A stretch of DNA of 25,838 bases, from contig JASJEI010000264.1 in assembly GCA_030064795.1 (NCBI GenBank), forward strand, positions 1 to 25,838. Direction: 5' to 3'. Below, piece after piece: positions 17,088-23,486 of the stretch (the first letter of the stretch is position 1; the number at the start of each line of letters is the position of its first letter). The stretch is from Pleurocapsa sp. MO_226.B13. Its GTDB lineage: Bacteria > Cyanobacteriota > Cyanobacteriia > Cyanobacteriales > Xenococcaceae. The notes beneath the pieces were generated by a model. The model made no database searches. It saw nothing but the letters and a program-made list of their open reading frames with translations, and was not told where the DNA came from. Position numbers and translations under genes: made by a program.

Positions 17088-17291
17088 TTAATCTTCTTTT
17101 TGCGACCAAAAACTGAGAGCCACCTTCGCTACATCTCGAATCACAGAGGGGTCGGCAAAAGTTTTATTTAAAACAGCCATTCCTTGTGAAACAGCAACTA
17201 AAAATCGCGCCAATGCTCTGATATCTTGTTTTGGGGATAATTTATCTTCTGTTTGTGCTTTTCTCAATACCGAATAGATAGCAGATTCCAA
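17088..17291 (-). pseudogene. TetR-family regulator, C-terminal remnant
   Basis: About 67 residues matching the ligand-binding C-terminal end of TetR regulators: a helix (SAIYSVLRKAQTEDKLSP), then DIRALARFLVAVSQGMAVL, a common TetR core, and a terminal helix (VAKVALSFWSQ). The N-terminal helix-turn-helix is missing. Immediately upstream on the same strand the sequence becomes a filamentous-haemagglutinin fragment, with an in-frame stop, so a deletion has removed the front of this gene. It cannot bind DNA as a regulator; whether the fragment is still translated from TTG 17291 is doubtful. Confidence 0.8.
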
Positions 17292-17619
17292 TCATTATTG
17301 AAAAAAGCTTCATTACCTGTGGGTACAGAAAAATCCTGAAAGCGATGAAACAGATTACTGCCTCTTATCTCTCCTCCTGTAATTTCGGCTACATTGCCAT
17401 TGGTATTGACTTGAGTATTGACCGTACCATCTGGGATAATCTGAGCAAGTAAGCTTGGCGGAAGCGCAACGCAAGTCAGTTCGCGAAGCGCGTCCGAAGG
17501 ACGTAGGACTCAGTTTCCTCGCCTAAAGCAAGTCTTGCTGAAGCAAGTATCGGATTGGTAGATAAACAAGCAAAAATACTTAACGCAAGCTGTAGCCGAA
17601 CCAATAGAGCTTTAGACAT
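17292..17619 (-). pseudogene. Filamentous-haemagglutinin (TPS domain) gene start, truncated and interrupted
   Basis: From ATG 17619 the minus strand encodes a typical signal peptide (basic MSKALLVR start, hydrophobic core, ending NPILA). After a ~98-bp insert the frame resumes as QIIPDGTVNTQVNTNGN, then GSNLFHRFQDFSVPTGNEAF, which is the opening of the secretion (TPS, haemagg_act) domain of filamentous-haemagglutinin-like proteins exported by two-partner secretion. Homology stops near 17297, where the TetR remnant begins; the frame ends at a TGA (17264-17266). The insert introduces a TGA, so no product of the original gene is made. The family call rests on the PDGT...GSNLFH.F..FSVPTG.EAFF pattern. 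Confidence 0.82.
17444..17549. mobile_element. ~98-bp palindromic insert with 8-bp flanking duplication
   Basis: AGCAAGTA occurs at 17444-17451 and 17542-17549, flanking a 90-bp GC-rich segment with internal hairpins (CGTCC-TTC-GGACG on the minus strand). Removing 98 bp (insert plus one AGCAAGTA) rejoins the haemagglutinin signal peptide to its mature part in frame. A further AGCAAGT at 17527 means the exact right edge is not certain. The CGTCCTTCGGACGCGCTTCGC core is of the type seen in dispersed cyanobacterial repeats. It carries no transposase, so it must have been moved in trans or by another route. Confidence 0.7.
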
Positions 17620-17725
17620 CGGTAGTAAGATATTATGTTTATTTCAAATAATCTAGTTTCAAAAATACTACCATTATCAAAGCTTATTTTGAGTGAATTC
17701 TAGTTTTTGCCTAGGAAATTTTAAA

Positions 17726-19171
17726 ATGAATTTTACGGATCAATTAAACCAGGCGATCGCCACTAACAATAGCTTATTGATTGTAGGACTCGATCCTAAC
17801 CCCGAAATGATCTCTGCGAAATATCTTCAAGACAATGGAGAACGTCTAATCGAGAACATTGAAAATTGGTTATTGTGGGTAATTAAAGCAACGAGCGATC
17901 GCGTCTGTGCTTATAAGCCAACTTTAGGTTTCTATGAAGCTTTGGGTGTGCCTGGATTACAATTATTGGAGCGAATTTTGGCAGCAATCCCCCAATCTAT
18001 ACCAGTTATTTTAGATGCCAAGCATAGCGACCTCAACACCAGCACCGTGTTTGCGAAAACAATCTTTACTCAATGGCAGGTAGACGCTGTTACCCTAACT
18101 CCCTACGCAGGACAGGATCATTCCGCGCCCTTTTTGGTTTATTCCGATAAGGCAGTATTTATCCTGGCTCATACCTCCAACCCTCAAGCCGAAGTATTAC
18201 AGCGATATCCCAACCTGGAACAACCCTTTTATTTACAGGTAGTTCAAGAAGCTCAATCTTGGGCAACTCCCGAACAGCTATATCTAGAAGTCGGTACGAC
18301 TAACCCCGAAATATTAACTAAAATCAGGGCGATCGCGCCAGAGCGAACTATCTTACTACGTAGCCTGTGGAGTAAAAATAATAATTTAGAATCATTAATT
18401 AATATCGGTCTCAATAGCACTGGAGAAGGATTATTAATTCCCATCCCCCAAGACTTTCTGGCTAATGACAATCTGGCTTTAGAAGTAGAGAGTCTCAATC
18501 AAAAAATCAATACCTACCGTCAAGCAAAAATGAATCAGGCGGGAAGCTGCGAAATTTGGACACCCGATGTCTGTTTATTAACTCAGCATCCCTATCAAGA
18601 TTTAATTTTAGAATTGTTTGATATTGGCTGTCTCTTATTCGGTGAATACGTTCAAGCATCGGGAGCGACTTTTTCTTACTATATCGATCTGCGGAAAATT
18701 ATTTCTAACCCGCATATTTTCAATCAAGTACTCGATGCCTATGGGGATATTGTCAAAACCTTAGAATTCGATCGCATTGCGGGAATTCCCTATGGTGCAT
18801 TACCTACGGCTACAGGTTTAGCATTGAATTTACAACGTCCGATGATTTTTCCTCGTAAAGAAGTCAAAGCCCACGGTACTCGCCGTTTAATTGAAGGTAA
18901 TTTTCATCCAGGAGAAACCGTAGTTGTGATTGACGATATTCTGATCAGTGGCAAAAGTGTCATGGAGGGGGCAGATAAGTTAAAATCTGCTAGCTTAAAA
19001 ATCGAAGACATCGTTGTCTTTATCGATCACGAAGGGGGAGCAAAAGAGCGGTTGGCAGACAACGGCTATCGCGCTCACTCGGTTCTCAGCATCTCTGATA
19101 TTACCGCTACTTTATACGAATCTGGTCGTATCGACCGAGAACAATATAATTCTTTGCAGAAAAACCACTAA
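17726..19171 (+). CDS. pyrFE: Bifunctional OMP decarboxylase / orotate phosphoribosyltransferase
   Basis: 481 residues, catalysing the last two steps of de novo UMP synthesis: orotate + PRPP to OMP, then OMP to UMP. Residues ~1-265 are a PyrF domain of the group-2 type, with K64 (AYKPTLGFYE) and the DxKxxD set D97/K99/D102 (LDAKHSD). Residues ~285-481 are a PyrE domain with the PRPP-binding motif VVVIDDILISGKS (399-411). The order F-E is opposite to that of eukaryotic UMP synthase. The usual PGxGxQGG phosphate loop of PyrF is not seen; RSLWSKN stands in its place. ATG 17726 is preferred (AGGAA 17713-17717 eight bases upstream) over GTG 17693. It diverges from the haemagglutinin remnant. A HIP1 hairpin follows the gene. 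Confidence 0.92.
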   Translation: MNFTDQLNQAIATNNSLLIVGLDPNPEMISAKYLQDNGERLIENIENWLLWVIKATSDRVCAYKPTLGFYEALGVPGLQLLERILAAIPQSIPVILDAKHSDLNTSTVFAKTIFTQWQVDAVTLTPYAGQDHSAPFLVYSDKAVFILAHTSNPQAEVLQRYPNLEQPFYLQVVQEAQSWATPEQLYLEVGTTNPEILTKIRAIAPERTILLRSLWSKNNNLESLINIGLNSTGEGLLIPIPQDFLANDNLALEVESLNQKINTYRQAKMNQAGSCEIWTPDVCLLTQHPYQDLILELFDIGCLLFGEYVQASGATFSYYIDLRKIISNPHIFNQVLDAYGDIVKTLEFDRIAGIPYGALPTATGLALNLQRPMIFPRKEVKAHGTRRLIEGNFHPGETVVVIDDILISGKSVMEGADKLKSASLKIEDIVVFIDHEGGAKERLADNGYRAHSVLSISDITATLYESGRIDREQYNSLQKNH

Positions 19172-19193
19172 ACCAATAGTTATGCTAATATAG

Positions 19194-19224
19194 CGATCGC
19201 CTATACCAATACACTAGGCGATCG
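19194..19224. terminator. Hairpin built from two HIP1 octamers after pyrFE
   Basis: CGATCGCCTA (19194-19203) and TAGGCGATCG (19215-19224) form a perfect 10-bp GC-rich stem with an 11-base loop, 23 bases past the stop codon. No U-run follows. Confidence 0.45.
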
Positions 19225-19365
19225 TTACAGCACTCCAGACCACAATCGAGGGAAAAAGCTTCCCTATTAGCTGCTGCATAAGCTTATCATACGGTGTTTT
19301 CGACTGCTTTACTATTGCTAATTGCGATCGGTCTTAAGCTTAAGTTAATTCAAATTATTACAATA

Positions 19366-19569
19366 TTACAATTTTGTGTCAATCCATTGTTTTGCTTGGC
19401 GTATTGCGTCCATAGTTGTCATCGCAATAGGAACAGCAACAGCACAGCCTCGGTCATGATTTACCCAAGCAGCATAAATACAATGTCCATCCAATTCATC
19501 GCGGTCTATTTGTACTTTACAGCCTCGATAGGCAAAAGAGAGAATAATCTGAGGATAACTAGGTTTCAT
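19366..19569 (-). CDS. Small conserved-type hypothetical protein
   Basis: 67 residues: YRGCKVQIDRDELDGHCIYA, then a short loop (AAWVNHDRGCAVAVPIA) and a final amphipathic helix (MDAIRQAKQWIDTKL). The compact beta-beta-alpha look, with a conserved-looking Y(K)(V)xI-x-R..-(G)..(I)YxAW motif, argues for a true gene; a frame on the opposite strand over the same bases has no such pattern. It lies 96 bases downstream of sodB on the same strand and could share its transcript. No function is known to me. Confidence 0.6.
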   Translation of the reverse strand: MKPSYPQIILSFAYRGCKVQIDRDELDGHCIYAAWVNHDRGCAVAVPIAMTTMDAIRQAKQWIDTKL

Positions 19570-19665
19570 ATAGTCATTGGCAAAAAATTGATGTAACTTT
19601 CTGAGTTGGCAAAGGCGGATATTAACTAAAGTTTGATTGAATACCCGCCAATAATCGTTTTTTAG

Positions 19666-20265
19666 TTAGGCAGCAGCTAAATTATTAGCTACAAAATCCC
19701 AGTTGACCAATTTATCGAGAAAATCATCGATATAAGCAGGACGTTTATTTTGATAATCGAGATAGTAGGCGTGTTCCCAAACATCCATCGTCAATAGGGG
19801 GACTTGTCCGCTAGTTAAGGGATTATCTGCATTAAGGGTTTTCGTGACTTTAAGAGTATCTCCATCTAAAACTAACCAAGCCCAACCGCTACCAAACTGG
19901 GTTGCACCTGCATTTTTAAAAGCTTCGGCAAACTTATCAAAACTGCCAAAGTCAGCCTCAATTTTTTTTGCCAATTCTCCCCCAGGAGTACCACCACCAT
20001 CGGGTTTCATACATTGCCAATAAAAAGTATGATTCCAAGCTTGAGCAGCATTATTAAATAATCCTGTTTTACTGGGATCTCCAGCGATCGCTTTAATTAC
20101 TTCTTCTATCGGTTTGCTATCTAATTCTGTTCCTTTGACAGCATCGTTGTACTTACTAACATAAGCAGCATGATGTTTATCGTGATGAAATTCTAAAGTG
20201 CTTTGAGAAATTGCTGGTTCTAAAGCGGTGTAATCGTAAGGAAGAGATGGTAATTCGTAAGCCAT
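19666..20265 (-). CDS. sodB: Iron superoxide dismutase
   Basis: 199 residues, full length for cytosolic Fe-SOD. It converts superoxide to hydrogen peroxide and oxygen. Metal ligands are H27 (LEFHHDKHH), H79 (AWNHTFYW), D161 and H165 (DVWEHAYYLDY). The second-shell glutamine in NNAAQAWNH and the alanine-containing ATQFGSGWAW segment mark the Fe rather than Mn type. There is no signal peptide. The ribosome-binding site AGGAGA lies about 10 bases before the ATG (20265). SodB protects photosystem I from superoxide, which links it to the other redox genes here. Confidence 0.96.
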   Translation of the reverse strand: MAYELPSLPYDYTALEPAISQSTLEFHHDKHHAAYVSKYNDAVKGTELDSKPIEEVIKAIAGDPSKTGLFNNAAQAWNHTFYWQCMKPDGGGTPGGELAKKIEADFGSFDKFAEAFKNAGATQFGSGWAWLVLDGDTLKVTKTLNADNPLTSGQVPLLTMDVWEHAYYLDYQNKRPAYIDDFLDKLVNWDFVANNLAAA

Positions 20266-20632
20266 TGTATTCGTTCTCCTCTCGTAATCAAAAATTATCG
20301 TGACTAAACATCGGAAAGATTACTATCTGCGATGGTCGCAATCGACAGTATTTTAAGGATTTTGAGCCTATTCCCGATCTTCTTGCCGATCGTAGCGTAG
20401 TTTTGACTAGTAAAAAATACTCATCCCCTGGAGGGGGAATAGACTGATTTGAGAGTAGGACAATTGAGACTAAGCCCACTGAATGTTCTCGATTGCAATT
20501 ATGTATAACTTTTCAGACATTATTTAAAGAATAGATTAAGCTAGAACAGACTATTTTGGTGCATTAACGACTTTCGATCTACGTATAGCTAAAATAACCA
20601 AAAAAACCTTTATTCCTAAGAGACTATACCAA
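20266..20632. other. Divergent promoter region, sodB / SRPBCC gene
   Basis: No gene. The 367 bases should contain promoters for both divergent genes. I see no Fur-like box or strong -10/-35 pair. CCCCT/AGGGG lies near 20425-20436, and ATACCAATTG (20626-20635) covers the start codon of the plus-strand gene. Confidence 0.5.
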
Positions 20633-21301
20633 TTGTTCAGCCAAATCTATCGTCAAAAATACCGTTCCTGGGTGTTACCGATCCTAGGAGCGATCGCTTT
20701 TATCTTGAGTATTACTTTTAGTCCCGTTGCCAATGCCAAACTGTTTGATGGCCCTGTAGACATATTACCCTTGGAACAAAGAGTAGCTCTCAGAAGGGGA
20801 GAAGTGATTTTTCTGGGCGAGAAAGGAAACTATACCTGTCGAATTTTAGCTAATTCTTCCGTAGAAAACGCCTGGCAAGTTTTGACTGATTACGAAAACT
20901 TTGCCAAATTTCTACCAGGGGTTAAGAGTAGTGAGTTAATCGAACAACAGGGCGATCGCAAAGTCTTTGAACAGATTAATAAAATTAAGACCTTGGTTTT
21001 TAGTATTGAATCTAGAATGCAAATTGCCAATACCGAAACCTATCCGCAACAAATCGCTTTTGAAGCCGTAGACGGAGACATCGAAACCCTAAAAGGGGAA
21101 TGGACTTTAGAACCCGTATCTCCCTATCCTAGTGCGCCTCCAGACCAAGTTTTACTGACTCATAAAGTTGTAGTCGAACCAGCGAAAACTATTAGTGACG
21201 GTCTCTTTTTTAAGATCTATGAAAATCGCCTAGAAGAAACCGTAGCAGCAATCAAACAAGAAACCGAAAAGCGTTCTACTATCGCGATGCTTGAGGAGTA
21301 A
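20633..21301 (+). CDS. Exported SRPBCC / START-like (polyketide-cyclase fold) protein
   Basis: 222 residues. A basic start (RQKYR), a hydrophobic segment (~13-32) and a likely cleavage site (VANA-KLF) indicate export or anchoring. Residues ~60-215 form an SRPBCC (START/Coq10-like) domain: SVENAWQVLTDYENFAKFLPGVKSSEL is the family's classic opening, and the C-terminal helix reads LFFKIYENRLEETVAAIKQE. The fold binds lipids, isoprenoids or other hydrophobic ligands; the ligand here is unknown. No ATG exists; I use TTG 20633 with AAGAGA about 10 bases upstream. The last two codons and the TAA stop are formed by the first heptamer units of the array that follows. Confidence 0.8.
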   Translation: MFSQIYRQKYRSWVLPILGAIAFILSITFSPVANAKLFDGPVDILPLEQRVALRRGEVIFLGEKGNYTCRILANSSVENAWQVLTDYENFAKFLPGVKSSELIEQQGDRKVFEQINKIKTLVFSIESRMQIANTETYPQQIAFEAVDGDIETLKGEWTLEPVSPYPSAPPDQVLLTHKVVVEPAKTISDGLFFKIYENRLEETVAAIKQETEKRSTIAMLEE

Positions 21302-21329
21302 GGAGTAAGGAGTAAGGAGTAAGGAATAA
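21295..21329 (+). repeat. Heptamer array GGAGTAA at the end of the SRPBCC gene
   Basis: Four exact GGAGTAA units (21295-21322) followed by GGAATAA (21323-21329). The first unit's TAA (21299-21301) is the stop codon of the gene. Confidence 0.9.
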
Positions 21330-21357
21330 GAAACAACATACCTCGTTCTCGTTCCTT

Positions 21358-21413
21358 ATACCTCATACCTCATACCTCATACCTCGTTCCTAATTCCTCC
21401 TTCCTTATTCCTT
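21358..21413 (-). repeat. Heptamer array at the end of thyX
   Basis: On the minus strand the array reads GGAATAA, GGAAGGA, GGAATTA, GGAACGA, then GGTATGA three times and GGTATAA. The TAA of the first unit (21405-21407) is the thyX stop codon. On the plus strand, four exact ATACCTC units span 21358-21385. Confidence 0.85.
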
Positions 21414-22103
21414 ATTTCCCCATGCTTCCATTGATACAGGAACAATTGGCTTGATAAGTTCTACAATTGCCTGGGCATATGCGCCGATCTCGCTTTGCGC
21501 GCCCGCACCCAAACGCAAGTCAATAAAGTTCAACAGGGCTTGTAAACTAACCGTCCATACCCAAGAAGTATAAACAGAAGGTACTAAAACCCCTCTGGCT
21601 TGTTCTCTGCCTACACCTAACTCTAATAATTGAGCATAGGCTCGATAGCTACTTTCACATTGTTGTTTGTAGATGGCGATCGCCCGCTCATTTAGTTCTT
21701 CATCTAAGCTACCGATAGTGGCTTGTTTATTATTTTTTGACTGTTTTCTAAAGGTAGTGGGAAGATAGAATTCATTGCGATCGTCAATTGCTACATAGCG
21801 AAAACTTTTTTCATTCCAACCCAATTGTTCCTCGTTATGATTGCTGGCAATTACGTGTTTCCACCATTGGCGACAAATGTACAAAGGGGCTTTTACCTTG
21901 AATTTGAATACAACTCCTCTAAAAGGTGATGTGTGTTCGTGTTTAATCAAATAATTAATTAATTTAATATCTTTTTCATTTAACTTATCAGAAGCTTTGT
22001 CAAAAGATGCCCTAGCATCATTAACAATACTCAAATCATTTCCCATAGAATTGATTAATTCAATTCTACTTTTACCATCATTTAAAGGATCTTTATAACG
22101 CAT
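21405..22103 (-). CDS. thyX: Flavin-dependent thymidylate synthase (ThyX)
   Basis: 232 residues. ThyX methylates dUMP to dTMP with methylene-tetrahydrofolate, FAD and NADPH. The signature region reads ICRQWWKHVIASNHNEEQ, with K82-H83-V84 and S87 where the textbook motif is RHRxxS; NEKSFRY follows (S100, R102). The C-terminal ELGVGREQARGVLVP and DLRLGAGAQSEIGAYA motifs are conserved. The start ATG 22103 lies right beside a heptamer array, with no ribosome-binding site, and 17 bases beyond the end of the four-helix pseudogene. dcd lies upstream on the same strand, so dUMP supply and use are linked. The stop codon is part of a heptamer array. Confidence 0.92.
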   Translation of the reverse strand: MRYKDPLNDGKSRIELINSMGNDLSIVNDARASFDKASDKLNEKDIKLINYLIKHEHTSPFRGVVFKFKVKAPLYICRQWWKHVIASNHNEEQLGWNEKSFRYVAIDDRNEFYLPTTFRKQSKNNKQATIGSLDEELNERAIAIYKQQCESSYRAYAQLLELGVGREQARGVLVPSVYTSWVWTVSLQALLNFIDLRLGAGAQSEIGAYAQAIVELIKPIVPVSMEAWGNKE

Positions 22104-22106
22104 AAT

Positions 22107-22127
22107 TCGTAACTCGTAACTTATAAC
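22107..22127 (-). repeat. Heptamer array between the four-helix pseudogene and thyX
   Basis: On the minus strand: GTTATAA, GTTACGA, GTTACGA. The TAA of the first unit (22121-22123) is the stop codon of the four-helix frame. The array ends three bases before the thyX ATG. Confidence 0.8.
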
Positions 22128-22477
22128 TTTTGTTTAAGAGTTTTTGTCGAAGATGTTAGTATTTTACCGATCTCGTTAGCTTCATCTAGTAATGGTTGAA
22201 ATTTATTTTTGTTTACTAGCTCGGATTCGATTAATAGCTTTAACCAATATTGAGTTTCTCTTGCTTCTTTTAGAGCTATTTCTTGTTTGCTAATTCTGTC
22301 TTTAAGCGACTGAGCCGAAATAGCCTCTCTTGTATTCGCTCCGATACTTGTGGCAGATCTAAAAAGTTGTTTTCCGATAATTTTACATTCTTAATTTTGG
22401 TTTTTTAACCATCCATAGGCTTTAATTATTCTTAAAGCAAAAGCTTTAGATATTTTATCAATTGGTGTATAATTCAT
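22121..22477 (-). pseudogene. Four-helix-bundle protein with in-frame stop
   Basis: A 119-codon frame from ATG 22477 to TAA 22121-22123 is broken at codon 29 by TAA (22391-22393), with no frame change. Before the break: KISKAFALRIIKAYGWLKNQ; after it: GKQLFRSATSIGANTREAIS, KQEIALKEARETQYWLKLL and KLLIESELV. This is the four-helix-bundle family (the same family as proteins encoded by intervening sequences in 23S rRNA genes). The key 'RSATSIGAN.REA' and 'ALKEARET.YWL' segments are intact, so decay is recent. It lies between dcd and thyX, bounded by heptamer arrays of the same unit in the order of the genes. A short protein restarting after the stop is possible but unsupported. Confidence 0.8.
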
Positions 22478-22539
22478 TAGAAAAAAGTAATCAAATTAAT
22501 TACATTTTACCACTCGTAAACTACAATTATTGTTATACG

Positions 22540-22570
22540 TTACGAGTTACGAGTTACGAATTACGAATTA
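22540..22570 (-). repeat. Heptamer array at the end of dcd
   Basis: On the plus strand TTACGAG, TTACGAG, TTACGAA, TTACGAA (22540-22567). On the minus strand, reading from dcd, the stop-bearing AGTCTAA is followed by TTCGTAA twice and CTCGTAA twice; the dcd stop TAA (22568-22570) occupies the same place in the unit. Confidence 0.85.
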
Positions 22571-23170
22571 GACTTTAGGCAAAGTAACCCCCGAACCTTG
22601 ATGTTGATATTTACCACCGCGATCGGCATAGGTAGTTTCACAAGATTCTCCTTCAAAAAATAATAGTTGCACCACTCCTTCATTGGCGTAAATCTTGACA
22701 TCGGCACTCGAAGCATTACTAAACTCTAAAGTAATACTCTGCCCCTGCCAGGATGCTTCCAAAGGCGTAGTATTAGCAATCACCCCTACACGGGCATAAG
22801 TTGACTTACCCAGGCAGATAGCGGTAACGTTGGCAGGCATTTTGATACTTTCTAAAGACGCACCCAAGCCGTAACTATTAGCAGGAATAATAAAGTAAGA
22901 TGAGCCATCTTCGTCTTGATGTAATTCAGCCTGTTCCAAGTTTTTGGGATTGAACTTTTTGGGATCTACTATCGTACCAGGGATATGTCTAAAAATCCGA
23001 AAGTCGTGAGGCGACAGACGAATATCATAACCGTAAGAACTCAATCCCCAGCTAATAGTAGGTACGGTCATATTCCCGCCCAAAACCGCCTTTCTGACGG
23101 ATTTTTCTTCAAAAGGCGAGATCATCCCCTGACGAGCTTGTTCTATAATCCACTTATCGTTTTTAATCAT
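22568..23170 (-). CDS. dcd: dCTP deaminase
   Basis: 200 residues. It deaminates dCTP to dUTP, feeding dUMP to thymidylate synthase. Motifs: SSYGYDIRLSP (~44-54), GKSTYARVGVIANTTPLEAS (121-140) with S123 and R127, WQGQSITLEFSN with the catalytic glutamate E149, and the nucleotide-contacting end VQLLFFEGESCETTYADR and KYQHQGSGVTLPK. The Arg-rich loop and C-terminal lid are complete. thyX lies downstream on the same strand beyond the four-helix pseudogene, forming a thymidylate-precursor cluster. The start is ATG 23170. No fused dUTPase domain is present, so a separate dUTPase is expected elsewhere. Confidence 0.93.
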   Translation of the reverse strand: MIKNDKWIIEQARQGMISPFEEKSVRKAVLGGNMTVPTISWGLSSYGYDIRLSPHDFRIFRHIPGTIVDPKKFNPKNLEQAELHQDEDGSSYFIIPANSYGLGASLESIKMPANVTAICLGKSTYARVGVIANTTPLEASWQGQSITLEFSNASSADVKIYANEGVVQLLFFEGESCETTYADRGGKYQHQGSGVTLPKV

Positions 23171-23486
23171 GTTTCAGACAGCAAGCGTTGCCAACTTAAA
23201 ATTTGTAAGCAGAGAATATCTTAACAAGGGAACTTCCCGATTGAAATGATATTTAGTGTTGTTTGAGCTTTAGCGATTTATAGACAGAGATTTTAGGCGA
23301 TCGCTCATGGAATTCGGTAGAGCAAGATTCAGCTAAAATTAGCAAGAACAAGATAGAAATCATCTGGCTCGACTTTGTAGTATTTTGTTTAAATCCAGAC
23401 ACCGATCGAAGATATGCGTACTAATATATTTTTCAAACCTTAGAATTGAACTTCTTTTTATTTGCTAACTTTAGTTTGAAAAGCAT
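23171..23486. other. Divergent promoter region, dcd / flavin reductase
   Basis: No gene. It is AT-rich with one HIP1 octamer near 23298. No operator-like dyad was found; promoters of both flanking genes must lie here. Confidence 0.5.

Noticed and set aside
19294..19596. 100-residue plus-strand frame over the 67-residue gene
   Set aside because: Its composition is low-complexity and begins from a weak start; the opposite strand has the more protein-like pattern and follows sodB.
20288..20479. 63-residue minus-strand frame upstream of sodB
   Set aside because: It occupies the sodB promoter region and has no recognisable pattern.
21295..21413. CRISPR array or regulatory iterons
   Set aside because: Units are only 7 bp, contiguous, and have no spacers; they are short tandem repeats at gene ends.
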